Part shown: positions 26,033 to 35,030 of the stretch, in pieces | How the letters are laid out: each line of letters opens with the position of its first letter | Numbering within the stretch: the stretch's first letter is position 1 | Source of the DNA: Paenibacillus chitinolyticus NBRC 15660 | GTDB taxonomy: Bacteria > Bacillota > Bacilli > Paenibacillales > NBRC-103111 | NCBI RefSeq assembly: GCF_000739915.1 | Contig: NZ_BBJT01000003.1 | Coordinates: 310,001 to 374,000 of the forward strand | Reading direction: 5' to 3' | Length of the DNA stretch: 64,000 bases | Made by a program: the position numbers and the translations under genes | Notes under the pieces: model-generated | Seen by the model: only the letters and a program-made list of their open reading frames with translations | Told to the model about the DNA's origin: nothing | Database searches by the model: none

Positions 26033-26920
26033 TCAGCCTTTGACCGAGCCGATCATGACACCTTTGACAAAATACCGCTGCAGGAACGGGTACAGCATCA
26101 GCACCGGCAGATTGGCCACAATGACGACGGCATATTTGATCGCTTCGCCCTCCATCACATTCCGGGCATGAGAATCGTCTCCGACCCCGAGCATTTCCTG
26201 CATCTGCCCCTGGATGAGAATTTCGCGCAGGAAGAGCTGGAGCGGATACTTGTCGCGGTCGGTCAAATACATCAGTCCGCTGAAATACGAATTCCAGTGG
26301 CCCACGCTGTAAAACAAGATCATCACGGCAATGATCGGCATCGAAAGCGGCAGCACGATTTTCCACAGAATGCCGAGGTTGGAGCAGCCGTCGATCGAGG
26401 CCGCTTCCTGCATTTCGCCGGGGATCGAGCTCTGGAAAAAGGTGCGCATGATGATGATGTTATACACGGACACGGCCCCCGGGATGACGAGCGCCCACAT
26501 CGTGTTGAGCATGCTCAGGTTTTTCACAAGCAGATAGGTCGGAACCATGCCTCCGCTGAAAAACATCGTAAACACCATGAGGGCGGAAATCGCGTTCCGT
26601 CCGGCAAAATCTTTGCGCGAGAGCGGGTAAGCGGCCGCAACGGACAGAATCAGATTGATCGCCGTACCGACGACCGTATAGACGATCGTGTTCAAGTACC
26701 CCGTCAAAATTTCGTTGTTCTGAAAAATTTTCGTATAGCCCATCCACGTGATGTCCTTGGGCCACAGCCACACTTCTCCCCGCATGACGGCTTCGGGACT
26801 GCTAAAGGAGGCGACCAGAACGAAGACAAGGGGATACAGCACAATCAGGGATACGATCGTGAGCAGCGCATACACGGCCCAGTCGAACGCTTTTTCCCGG
26901 GTGCTTTGAATGGTATTCAT
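26033..26920 (-). CDS. sugar ABC transporter permease (LplC/YtcP-like)
   Basis: A 295-residue inner-membrane permease with about six helices and the EAA loop QEAASIDGCSNLGILWKIVLP near residues 190-210, where the shared ATPase docks. It starts 16 bases after the partner permease and ends 90 bases before the binding-protein gene. The closing VMIGSVKG is typical of YtcP/LplC proteins. It is one half of the heterodimeric channel for a carbohydrate, probably an oligosaccharide. Confidence 0.93.
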   Translation of the reverse strand: MNTIQSTREKAFDWAVYALLTIVSLIVLYPLVFVLVASFSSPEAVMRGEVWLWPKDITWMGYTKIFQNNEILTGYLNTIVYTVVGTAINLILSVAAAYPLSRKDFAGRNAISALMVFTMFFSGGMVPTYLLVKNLSMLNTMWALVIPGAVSVYNIIIMRTFFQSSIPGEMQEAASIDGCSNLGILWKIVLPLSMPIIAVMILFYSVGHWNSYFSGLMYLTDRDKYPLQLFLREILIQGQMQEMLGVGDDSHARNVMEGEAIKYAVVIVANLPVLMLYPFLQRYFVKGVMIGSVKG

Positions 26921-26936
26921 CGGGCAGTCCTCCTTT

Positions 26937-27920
26937 CTACCACAAGCTGGTGCTGCTGACTTTGCGGGCGATCCGGTTCACGGTTAGCAGCAGAATAAAG
27001 TTAATGACGGAATTAAACAGGCCGACCGCAGCCGAATAGCTGTATTGACCGTCGATAATCCCTTTCTGGTACACATGCGTGGAAATGACGTCGGATGCCT
27101 GCATGTTCAGCGAATTTTGCATCAGATATACTTTCTCGAATCCGACGCCGAGCAGAGACCCCATATTCAGAATGAGCAAAATGGTGACTGTCGGCATGAT
27201 GCCCGGCAGATTGATATGCCGGATGCGCTGCCAGCGGCTTGCCCCGTCCACCCTCGCCGCCTCGTGCAGCTGCGGGTCGATTCCCGTAAGGGCAGCCAAA
27301 TAAATGATGGAACTCCAGCCCATCTGCTGCCAGACGCCGGACAGGACGTAGACGCTTTTGAACCAGGCGGGATCGGTCAGAAAGTTAACGGGTTCCCCCC
27401 GGAACCACGTCACGGCCATATTCAGCAGGCCGGTCTGCGGCGAGAGAAAGATAAAGACCATGCCCACCAGAACGACCGTGGACAGAAAATGCGGCGCGTA
27501 CGTGACCGTCTGGACGAACTTGCTGAACTTTTTGGAGCGGACTTCATTGATCATCAGGGCCAAAATAATCGGAACCGGAAAACCGACGACAAGCTGGTAG
27601 AGACCGATGCCCAGCGTATTCGTCAGCAGCCGCCAGAAATAATAGCTTTCGAAGAACCGCTCGAAATGTTTGAGGCCCACCCACGGGCTGCCCCAGATTC
27701 CTTTGGTCGCGATAAAATTTTTAAAGGCAATTTGTACGCCGTACATGGGAAAATACTCGAACACCAGGAAGAAGACGAGGACCGGCATGATAAGCAGATA
27801 CAGATCCCAGTTTCTCCGGACCCGTTTAAAGAACGCGGATCGTTTCGGTTTACGGACGGCCGAAGCGGCCGGGGCCGATGCCGGAGCCGCTGTTTGTGAC
27901 GATGACGCTTCTTGTGACAA
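26937..27920 (-). CDS. sugar ABC transporter permease (LplB/YtcQ-partner type)
   Basis: A 327-residue permease with an Ala/Ser/Pro-rich cytoplasmic N-terminus, about six membrane helices from residue 41, and the EAA motif HEAARVDGASRWQRI. It has the MYGVQIAFKNF segment common in LplB proteins. The first usable start appears to be a TTG at 27920 after GGGGTGGGG; there is no ATG in frame before the first helix, so the N-terminus is less sure than the rest. First gene of the importer operon, divergent from the AraC-type regulator. Confidence 0.9.
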   Translation of the reverse strand: MSQEASSSQTAAPASAPAASAVRKPKRSAFFKRVRRNWDLYLLIMPVLVFFLVFEYFPMYGVQIAFKNFIATKGIWGSPWVGLKHFERFFESYYFWRLLTNTLGIGLYQLVVGFPVPIILALMINEVRSKKFSKFVQTVTYAPHFLSTVVLVGMVFIFLSPQTGLLNMAVTWFRGEPVNFLTDPAWFKSVYVLSGVWQQMGWSSIIYLAALTGIDPQLHEAARVDGASRWQRIRHINLPGIMPTVTILLILNMGSLLGVGFEKVYLMQNSLNMQASDVISTHVYQKGIIDGQYSYSAAVGLFNSVINFILLLTVNRIARKVSSTSLW

Positions 27921-28055
27921 ATCCCCACCCCACTTTTCATGTATTCTTTCCGGAGCATAGCAAACGGAGCCGCCGACGGGTATTTACACTTCTTTATCTC
28001 CTTGGCCCCAGATTCGCCGGATAAAAAAAAGATAAGAATCTAAAAAAAGGCTTAT

Positions 28056-28083
28056 TTGTCCTCCGGCTTTCTTTAGATAAAAT
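28056..28083 (+). promoter_or_regulatory. possible promoter of the AraC-type regulator
   Basis: TTGTCC, a 16-base spacer and TAAAAT lie about 30 bases before the regulator's ATG, in the A-rich divergent region shared with the importer. Only a partial match to consensus. Confidence 0.4.
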
Positions 28084-28110
28084 AAGAAGACAACACGGAA
28101 AGGGAGCTTG

Positions 28111-30639
28111 ATGCGCTTGAAACGGGTCCTGCTTAACCGGCATTCGCTGGTCTACAAACTATTTTTCAGCTTTCTCGGCATTCTGCTGTTGTTTTCCGTT
28201 TTTAACGGAGTGTCCGTCTATTTCTTTAACAAAAGCATGCAAAACGAAATTATCCAGTACAACCGACTGATGCTTAAAAATACGGCCGAACGGTACGAGA
28301 CCCATTTCGAACGGATCAAAACGATGCTGTTCGACCTCTATTCGAACGAAACGGTCGTGGCGTTCAACCGCCAGCTGCTGACGAAGGCAGAGCCGGACAT
28401 CGACTATTGGAAAGCGTCCGAGGTTCTGAAAACGGTCCGCGCGCAGGCTTACAATCCGATGTTTTACTTGAATAATCTGCTGGTGTATTACGATTCGCAT
28501 TCGCTGATCGTGGAAAAAGAAGGCAGCGTAAGCGCGCCGATGCTGTTCGAGCGCTTTTACCGGAGCGCGGATTATCCGCTTGTTTATTGGAAGGAACAGT
28601 TTGCGCGAAGCGGCAACTACGTGCTGCATCCGCAGTCGTCGTTCAACGTGACAACCTTAAACTCGTCGGTGGATGTCGGGCTGATCCCGTTCTCGTTCCG
28701 CATGCCCGGCTCCAATTATCAGATCGTCGCCCTCCTGGACGCCCGAGCTCTGCAGGAAGCGTTCTACGGTCCCGGAGACAGCCGGGAGTTTATGATTCTC
28801 CGAGAAGACGCCTCCCTGCTGTACCGGTCTTCCTCCGCCTTCGGCGCCGGAGATATCCCTTCCTTCGGACCGGAAGGAGCCGGGTATGCGAAGGCGGGCG
28901 ACACGTATTTTTTTGCCGAAAAAGACCCGCTCACCCGGCTTACGTATGTCACGGCGCTGCCTTACGCGAATATCACGGCTAAAGTGCGGAACGCGAGCCT
29001 GACGCTGCTGCTTATTTTTGCCGTCGCCCTTCTGCTCGGCATTGCGGCCTCGCTGTTCTTCAGCCGCAGAATTCACCGGCCCGTCAAACAGATGCTCAGC
29101 TCCATTGTGAGCCGGGACCCTGTCCGGCCGAAGAGCGCGATCCGCGAATTCGACCTGATCCATCAGAACCTCCACGAGCTGATGCAGGAAAAAGAAGCCG
29201 TCCAGAAGGAGCTTCTCGGAAAAAAGTCGCTTCTGACCAGCTTCGGATACATCAATAAATTGAAAGCGATTACATCGAATATCAACGACTGGCAGGACAT
29301 CGCGGAAATGGACGACCCGTTCCGCCTCGTGCTGGCCCAGCTTCATTTCAAAGAAGGGACCGTTCCCGAAAGCCACTCGCGGCCGGACCGGATCGCCTAT
29401 TATATCCGGGAGTATATCAACGTCGTCATGACCGAGCATCTCCCTCATTCGCACACGTTTCAGATCGACACGAATCAGATTTTGACACTTGTAAAAGGCG
29501 GGGATGAGCCGGAAAAACTCGGAGAAGCGCTGGAAAAGCTGAAGCCTATCCTGGACCGGGACAAAGATTATTTTCTCGTCACGCTTGCCGTCGGTTCGGT
29601 TCACCAAGGCTCCAGCCAATTCAACGCCGCCTACAGGCAGGCGCAGGAAATGGCGCAGCAGGCCCGGCCTCTGGACGAGTGCCAGATTATCCGCAGCTAC
29701 CGCGTTTCACCTCCTTATGCGCCGACCCCTGCCCAGGAGCAGGAGCTGTTCCGGCACATCCAGGCGGGAAATCTCGCCCACTGCGTGTCGCTGACGGAAC
29801 GCGTCGTGGAGCAGATGGAGAAGAAAGACGCGGGACTCGCGCAGTACCGGCAAATCGCCGAGAGCATCCTGCTCCGCGCCGCGAGAGCCGTCGAGCCGTA
29901 CGGCCGCGCCGCCGCAGCCGCTGTGGCGCGGCCGGATTCGGGCGCCGATCCGCGCCAGGCGTCTCCTGCGACGGATGCGAGCGCCCACCGTCCGGCGGAA
30001 ACGCCTCCGGACGGGGGCGCGGCCGAAAGAGCCGCCGCAGCCGGAAAAGGCGAGGGCACCGGCGGAGCCGGCCCTGCGGTGTCCGGGACGGCCACTACCT
30101 GCGGCGGAGATCCTGGCACGCCTTGCGAAGCGGCCTGCGCCTGCGGCGGGGCTTGCGGCCCGGAGGAAGCCCTCTCCTTCCAGGAGCGGCACCGGCGCCG
30201 GCTGAGAACCTGCTACACGCCCGACCAGTTCAGGCGGTTCTACGCGCAGATGTTCAAGGAGGCGGCCGGGATTATCGCGGCGGGCAAGGAAGAGCGGGAT
30301 TCCGTCATCGAATTCGTGATGAACGAGCTGGAGAACAAATTCGCGAACGATATTTCGCTCGATCTGCTGGCGGATAGGCTGAACTTGTCGGCCGCCTACT
30401 TATCCGTCTATATCAAGGAGAAGACGGGCGCCAATTTCAGCGAACAACTGAACGCCATCCGCATCCGCAGGGCGAAGGAACTGCTCGGCGGTACCGGTTT
30501 GAGCGTGCAGGAGATCAGCGTGAGAATCGGCTACCGCAACGTCACCTCCTTCAACCGGATGTTCAAGAAGATGACGGGACTTCCGCCCGGCGAATACCGC
30601 AAGAGCCAGGTCATCGGCGGGGAGTTTGGCGGTTTATAA
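28111..30639 (+). CDS. membrane-bound AraC-family regulator with extracellular sensor
   Basis: An 842-residue one-component regulator. Helix 1 (about 15-37) and helix 2 (about 295-318) bracket an extracellular sensor domain. A HAMP-like stretch and a cytoplasmic region follow, and an AraC DNA-binding domain ends the protein (about 740-832: SLDLLADRLNLSAAYLS and VQEISVRIGYRNVTSFNRMFKK). Such proteins sense extracellular saccharides and activate nearby Lpl-type importers; the divergent importer is the likely target. Residues about 597-687 are an unusual Ala/Gly/Pro-rich segment with six cysteines. I use ATG 28111, with GGGAG 4-5 bases upstream, rather than the adjacent TTG. Confidence 0.92.
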   Translation: MRLKRVLLNRHSLVYKLFFSFLGILLLFSVFNGVSVYFFNKSMQNEIIQYNRLMLKNTAERYETHFERIKTMLFDLYSNETVVAFNRQLLTKAEPDIDYWKASEVLKTVRAQAYNPMFYLNNLLVYYDSHSLIVEKEGSVSAPMLFERFYRSADYPLVYWKEQFARSGNYVLHPQSSFNVTTLNSSVDVGLIPFSFRMPGSNYQIVALLDARALQEAFYGPGDSREFMILREDASLLYRSSSAFGAGDIPSFGPEGAGYAKAGDTYFFAEKDPLTRLTYVTALPYANITAKVRNASLTLLLIFAVALLLGIAASLFFSRRIHRPVKQMLSSIVSRDPVRPKSAIREFDLIHQNLHELMQEKEAVQKELLGKKSLLTSFGYINKLKAITSNINDWQDIAEMDDPFRLVLAQLHFKEGTVPESHSRPDRIAYYIREYINVVMTEHLPHSHTFQIDTNQILTLVKGGDEPEKLGEALEKLKPILDRDKDYFLVTLAVGSVHQGSSQFNAAYRQAQEMAQQARPLDECQIIRSYRVSPPYAPTPAQEQELFRHIQAGNLAHCVSLTERVVEQMEKKDAGLAQYRQIAESILLRAARAVEPYGRAAAAAVARPDSGADPRQASPATDASAHRPAETPPDGGAAERAAAAGKGEGTGGAGPAVSGTATTCGGDPGTPCEAACACGGACGPEEALSFQERHRRRLRTCYTPDQFRRFYAQMFKEAAGIIAAGKEERDSVIEFVMNELENKFANDISLDLLADRLNLSAAYLSVYIKEKTGANFSEQLNAIRIRRAKELLGGTGLSVQEISVRIGYRNVTSFNRMFKKMTGLPPGEYRKSQVIGGEFGGL

Positions 30640-30645
30640 AAAGAA

Positions 30646-30669
30646 AAAGCCGCATTGGCTGCGGCTTTC
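30646..30669 (+). terminator. intrinsic terminator after the AraC regulator
   Basis: AAAGCCGC and GCGGCTTT form an 8-pair stem seven bases after the stop codon. The T-run is short on the plus strand and longer on the minus strand, so it may work in both directions. Confidence 0.65.
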
Positions 30670-30688
30670 CTGATCTCATTTATGAACC

Positions 30689-30862
30689 CTACGGGTTGTT
30701 TTGGATGGTCAAATGGCTGCTTACCGTAGCCCCTTCGGGACTATACTTGTAGTATTCCGCATAATAGGAACATGCGGCGCTCATCCAGAAGTTGTTCGTT
30801 CCGACTCGATTATTCGTTTCGCCCTGAGATGTATTCGTGATGCCGATCGCCTGAGGCACTCC
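30689..30862 (-). pseudogene. 57-codon C-terminal fragment of an unknown protein
   Basis: A minus-strand open stretch with no start codon signal, closed upstream by TAG (30863-30865) and downstream by TAG (30689-30691). It encodes a Thr/Asn/Tyr-rich peptide containing NNFWMSAACSYYAEYY and ending SSHLTIQNNP. The normal-looking protein composition and lack of a ribosome binding site suggest the end of a degraded gene. I do not recognise the family. Confidence 0.4.
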
Positions 30863-30977
30863 CTATATGGAAATATTCGGAATTGACGGCGAAATGACGG
30901 TTGCCCCGTTCTCTCTCACTCTCACTTCACGGCCCGTACATGCTATACTGGATCAAAAAAAGAATCGGGGCTGAATC

Positions 30978-31520
30978 ATGACGACGTACCTCGCCTTATT
31001 GAGAGGAATTAACGTAAGCGGCCAGAAGCTGATCAAAATGGCCGAACTCAAGAACATGTTTGAAGCGATGGGCTTTCTCGCGGTAAAAACCTATATCCAA
31101 AGCGGCAACGTTCTGTTCCGTTCAGACCTCGCGAATTCTGAAGAGGCGCTCCGGGGGCGGATTGAAGATGAAATCGCCGCCGTCTTCGGCTTTCAGGTCT
31201 CCGTTATTATACGAACGGCGGAAGAATGGGAGCAGATTATCCGGAACTGTCCCTACGACGCGGCAGACCTGAAAGAAGGCGAGAGCATTTACGTGACGCT
31301 GCTGGCAGACCGGCCTGCTCCGGAAGATTTGGGGCGTGTGCCTGAGCCGGACCCCCGCCTGGAGGAATATCAGACGGCAGGACGCGACGTCTACCTTCTG
31401 TTTCATCAGAGCATTCGCGATTCCAAGCTTGCCGCCAGCCTGCACAAGCTGAAAACCCCCGCAACGACGCGGAACTGGAACACGATGAACAAGCTGCTTG
31501 CGTTGTCCCGTTCCCTCTAA
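30978..31520 (+). CDS. DUF1697 family protein
   Basis: A 180-residue protein that opens with YLALLRGINVSGQ and contains TYIQSGNVLF and TRNWNTMNKLL, the three conserved stretches of the DUF1697 family (cytosolic, biochemical role unknown). Full family length. The ATG at 30978 has GGGGC 6 bases upstream, and a TATACT lies about 30 bases before it. A monocistronic gene followed by a clear terminator. Confidence 0.92.
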   Translation: MTTYLALLRGINVSGQKLIKMAELKNMFEAMGFLAVKTYIQSGNVLFRSDLANSEEALRGRIEDEIAAVFGFQVSVIIRTAEEWEQIIRNCPYDAADLKEGESIYVTLLADRPAPEDLGRVPEPDPRLEEYQTAGRDVYLLFHQSIRDSKLAASLHKLKTPATTRNWNTMNKLLALSRSL

Positions 31521-31599
31521 GCCCTCACTTTCCGAAGGCAGCCTTATCTCCCGCCCGGCTCTCGGACGGGTCGGGACGAATGAGGTCTCCCAAAACGAA

Positions 31600-31625
31600 A
31601 AAAAGCCGCCTATCGGCGGCTTTCT
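31600..31625 (+). terminator. intrinsic terminator after the DUF1697 gene
   Basis: A GC-rich stem (GCCGCC with GGCGGC, extended by AAA/TTT) around a TATC loop is followed by TTTCTTT, about 80 bases after the stop codon. Confidence 0.75.
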
Positions 31626-31741
31626 TTGTTCCGTCCTGCGGCGTTCCCGCAGCTCCCGGCACTCGGAAGAGTCCGGGGGCCGGCGGAGTAACACTCATCC
31701 GAAACGGATATGTACATGCACGCGAGGTGCATTTGTGTGTC

Positions 31742-32068
31742 TTATTGGCCTGCTTTGCCGATCTTTCTCTTTTTCAGCTCATAGGAATTTACGCTGGTAG
31801 AGATAATATACTCAGGCTTCGGCTGTCCTCTGTTCTGGCGGTGCCCCTGGATATGCTCTTCGCTCTTCTCCCAGTTCTTCCAGGCCTCTTCCGACTCCCA
31901 GCGGATCAGGATCAGCACTTCCTCGTTCTCTTTCTTCGAACGGTTAACCATCACGCTGACGTCGATAAGACCTTCGCGGCTGTCAATGGCGCCTTCTTTG
32001 CTGAAACGCTCGACAACCTGCTCGGCATTTCCTTTTTCCACTACGACGGATCTCGTTTGAATGAACAT
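31742..32068 (-). CDS. IsdG/HmoA-like antibiotic-biosynthesis-monooxygenase-fold protein
   Basis: A 108-residue ABM-fold protein whose size and pattern (VERFSKEGAIDSREGLI, ILIRWESEEAWKNWEKSEEHIQGH) resemble IsdG/HmoA heme-degrading monooxygenases of Firmicutes. The Trp and His near residues 64-76 match the catalytic W and H of that family; the N-terminal Asn of IsdG is not obvious. A Fur box lies about 45 bases upstream of the ATG, so the gene should be induced by iron starvation, which fits release of iron from heme. Another ABM-fold activity cannot be excluded. Confidence 0.82.
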   Translation of the reverse strand: MFIQTRSVVVEKGNAEQVVERFSKEGAIDSREGLIDVSVMVNRSKKENEEVLILIRWESEEAWKNWEKSEEHIQGHRQNRGQPKPEYIISTSVNSYELKKRKIGKAGQ

Positions 32069-32111
32069 GAAGATACACTTCCTTATTTATGAAATATAGC
32101 TTCATTGTAAT

Positions 32112-32126
32112 TGATAAAGATTATCA
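32112..32126 (-). promoter_or_regulatory. Fur box upstream of the IsdG-like gene
   Basis: TGATAAAGATTATCA on the plus strand matches the Bacillus 7-1-7 Fur core with one mismatch. Iron-loaded Fur would repress the IsdG-like gene. Confidence 0.8.
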
Positions 32127-32451
32127 TTGTCAATTTGATCCACTTTTCCACAGACCGCCGGGGCACGGCTGAAACCCGCTTTTGTCGTAAAAAGAAGCAT
32201 CGTGTACTTCGAAATCCCGTATCGGCAAATTGATTTTCACTTTGCTATTCCTGTGCGACTCCTTTGTTTACCTGCCTCTTTGCATCCCGCCGGTTACCGG
32301 TCCGTAGACAGTAGTCCTTGTCTATTTTAGACGTTATTCCATCATTTTTCCTAAAACCTGTCCGGAAAGGACATAGATTTTCCACTTCCTGCAAACCCTA
32401 TGGAAGCGGCTGTGTAGCAGCCCGTTATCACTCGGGGAAGGCGGTGGTCCT
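32127..32451. other. intergenic region before the ger operon
   Basis: No coding potential seen. It must hold the promoter of the germination operon, expected to be sigma-G dependent, but I could not pick convincing -35 and -10 boxes by eye. Confidence 0.4.
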
Positions 32452-33546
32452 ATGGCACAATCAGGCGGCAAAATATCGTTTTTACAGCTCGCCATGCTTC
32501 TTCTGCTCGTTAACGGACTGATGAATCACGTTATTCTCAATCCCATTGTTCTGGATGCTTCAGGCCGGGATGCCTGGCTCGTTCCCATTTTCTCCGCCTT
32601 GTTCCTTCTCCCGTGGTGTCTTCTTCTCGTTTATTTCATGAAAAAATCCGGGCAGCAAAAACTTCAGCCATGGCTGGCGCAGCGGACGCATCCGGTCGTC
32701 TCCTGGATTCTAATTGTCCCGTTGTACATTCAAATCTACCTGATCGGCATGACGACGCTGCTGCACACAAGCATCTGGACGGTTACGAATTACCTGCCGG
32801 CCACTCCGCACTTCGCTTTAAGCCTAACTCTCATTGCGGTGTGCGCGTACTGCGCGATATCGGGGCTGCGGACGATCGCGATCAGTGCGGGTGTTCTCCT
32901 GCCGTTCGTGATTGTGCTCGGTTACTTCGTCATGATAGCCAACATGCCCAACAAAGAATACGATCGGCTCTTTCCCATGCTGGAGTTCGGCATGAACCCG
33001 GTTATGAACGGGATGATTTATGCAGGCAGCGGTTTTATGGAATTCGTTCTTATCCTTACCCTTCAACAGCATTTGAAAACGAGAATCAAGAGCTGGCAGC
33101 TGCTCGTCCTGGCCCTGCTGTTCATTCACATCATGCTGGGTCCCCTCGTCGGCGCCATCACCGAGTTCGGGCCTGAGGAGGCCGCGAAGCAGGCGGAATC
33201 GCCCTATGAACAGTGGCGGCTCGTCAAAGTGGGAGACTCCATCGAGCATGTCGATTTTTTCTCCGTCTTCCAGTGGCTGGCAGGAACTATGGTCAGAATC
33301 AGCTTATCCTTGTTTCTGCTCGGGGATCTGCTCCCCTTTAAGCGGGCGAAATACCGGAACCGCTTTATCGCCTGCATGGCGTTAAGTTACCTGCTCATAA
33401 CCCTGCTGCCGATTACCCAACAAAATCTGTATGAATTCATGCACCGGTATTACTTTCACCTGTCTCTTATTGTGATACTGGGCTCGACCCTAGTATGGAC
33501 GCTTATATCCGTCACGACTAAAACGGGCAAGGAGGGGACTTCCTGA
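32452..33546 (+). CDS. spore germination protein GerAB family (germinant receptor B subunit)
   Basis: A 364-residue integral membrane protein with about ten helices, of the amino acid/polyamine-permease-like GerAB family. The B subunit helps recognise germinants in the spore inner membrane. The ATG at 32452 follows a GGAAGGCGGTGG region. Its stop overlaps the start of the A subunit as TGATG, so the genes are translationally coupled. Subunit order here is B-A-C rather than the A-B-C of Bacillus subtilis gerA. The germinant cannot be told from sequence. Confidence 0.93.
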   Translation: MAQSGGKISFLQLAMLLLLVNGLMNHVILNPIVLDASGRDAWLVPIFSALFLLPWCLLLVYFMKKSGQQKLQPWLAQRTHPVVSWILIVPLYIQIYLIGMTTLLHTSIWTVTNYLPATPHFALSLTLIAVCAYCAISGLRTIAISAGVLLPFVIVLGYFVMIANMPNKEYDRLFPMLEFGMNPVMNGMIYAGSGFMEFVLILTLQQHLKTRIKSWQLLVLALLFIHIMLGPLVGAITEFGPEEAAKQAESPYEQWRLVKVGDSIEHVDFFSVFQWLAGTMVRISLSLFLLGDLLPFKRAKYRNRFIACMALSYLLITLLPITQQNLYEFMHRYYFHLSLIVILGSTLVWTLISVTTKTGKEGTS

Positions 33547-35030
33547 TGGTACCAAGCAGCGGCAATGCCGAAATATGGACAGCCGGACAGCTCGAGCATT
33601 TGTTCGACCAGAGTGAAGATGTCGTTCTGCTTCCCCATACTTTCGGGGAAAACGGCCCGAACTCTGCGGAAGTTCTTCTACTGTACGGCGAGGCTACCAG
33701 CAACAGCCAGCTCATCGGCGAGCTGGTTTTGCCCGGGCTTGAAATGGCCTTTGACAGGGATCAAGGCTTCCCGACGGCCGGGACCGTCCTAAGCTCTTGT
33801 CTGCCGCTTCTTCCCTTTGCCGGTCCCATTACGGCCGATACGATCTCGGAGAGCTTGTTTGAAGGCAAGCTGCTGCTTGTTTTCCCGCATCTTCGCTCGG
33901 CTTTCCTTATGAATATAAGCAGTTTGCCGGAGCGGAAGCCGGAAGAATCCAATACGGAACTGTCCATTAAAGGACCGAGGGACGGTTTCGTGGAGAACCT
34001 TTCGGTTAGTATCGCCTTAATCCGCAAGAGAATCCGCAGCCATACGTTGTGCTGCGAGAAATTTGTGATCGGCAGAAGGACGAAAACCAAGGTGGCCTTG
34101 ATGTATGTCCGGGACATCCTCTCGCCCGAAGTGCTCCTTGAAGTTCGCAGCCGGCTGGAGTCCATTGATGTAGACGGCATCTACAGCATTTCCCAAATCG
34201 AGGAGATGGTCACGGACCAGAAGTTTTCCCTGATGCCCCTGATGGATTACACGGGACGACCCGATTTTGCCGTCAGCGCTCTCCTCAACGGCCGATTCGT
34301 CCTGATTGTCGACGGCAATCCTATGGTGCTGATCGCGCCCTCAACCATGGCTATGCAGATTAAATCGCCCGAGGATCTGCATAATAATTTCTACTATACG
34401 TCTTTTTCCCGTCTGGTTCGGATACTCAGCATTTTCCTGTGTGTACTGCTGCCGGGTTTCTGGGTTTCGCTGGCCGCTTTTCATCAGGACCAGGTTCCGT
34501 TCAGGCTGCTCGCCACCATCACGATCGCCCGTCTCGGCCTGCCCTTCTCCGGGCAGTTCGAGCTCCTGATCCTCCTGATCCTGCTGGAAGTTTTCCGCGA
34601 AGCGGGAATTCGTCTGCCCAGCGCCATCGGTCAGGTATTGACCGTAGTGGGCGGCCTCATTATCGGCGACGCAGCCATTCGGGCGGGGCTCGTCTCCCCT
34701 TCAGTAGTCGTAGTCGGCGCCATTACGGCCGTAAGCAACGCCACCCTGGTCAACCAGAACTTAAGCTCAGCCGTCAGTCTGCTGAGGTTTTTCCTGTTCT
34801 TCCTTTCCTGCCTGCTCGGCATGTTCGGACTTATCATGGGGATTATCGTGGTGACGGTTTATTTGTCCAAGCTGAGATCGTTCGGGGTTCCCTATCTGTC
34901 CCCGTTCTCGCCGCCCATTTACAGCAACTGGGTGCCCGCCTTTATGCGTCTTCCCTGGTCCTTGATGACCGGAAGGCCCAAAAATCTGCATACGCAGGAC
35001 AAGAACCATAAGAAGGAGGATAACCCGTGA
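33546..35030 (+). CDS. spore germination protein GerAA family (germinant receptor A subunit)
   Basis: A 494-residue protein of the GerA spore-germination family: a soluble N-terminal domain (about 1-290) followed by four to five helices. PFAGPITADTISESLFEGKLL and PFRLLATITIARLGLPFSGQFELLI-type segments are family hallmarks (the latter at about 315-345). It acts in the spore inner membrane with the B and C subunits. It starts within the B-subunit stop and its own stop overlaps the C-subunit GTG. Confidence 0.94.
   Translation: MVPSSGNAEIWTAGQLEHLFDQSEDVVLLPHTFGENGPNSAEVLLLYGEATSNSQLIGELVLPGLEMAFDRDQGFPTAGTVLSSCLPLLPFAGPITADTISESLFEGKLLLVFPHLRSAFLMNISSLPERKPEESNTELSIKGPRDGFVENLSVSIALIRKRIRSHTLCCEKFVIGRRTKTKVALMYVRDILSPEVLLEVRSRLESIDVDGIYSISQIEEMVTDQKFSLMPLMDYTGRPDFAVSALLNGRFVLIVDGNPMVLIAPSTMAMQIKSPEDLHNNFYYTSFSRLVRILSIFLCVLLPGFWVSLAAFHQDQVPFRLLATITIARLGLPFSGQFELLILLILLEVFREAGIRLPSAIGQVLTVVGGLIIGDAAIRAGLVSPSVVVVGAITAVSNATLVNQNLSSAVSLLRFFLFFLSCLLGMFGLIMGIIVVTVYLSKLRSFGVPYLSPFSPPIYSNWVPAFMRLPWSLMTGRPKNLHTQDKNHKKEDNP

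Noticed and set aside
29679-30377. Arg-rich open frame overlapping the AraC regulator
   Set aside because: Out-of-frame reading of the GC-rich insert; no start signal.
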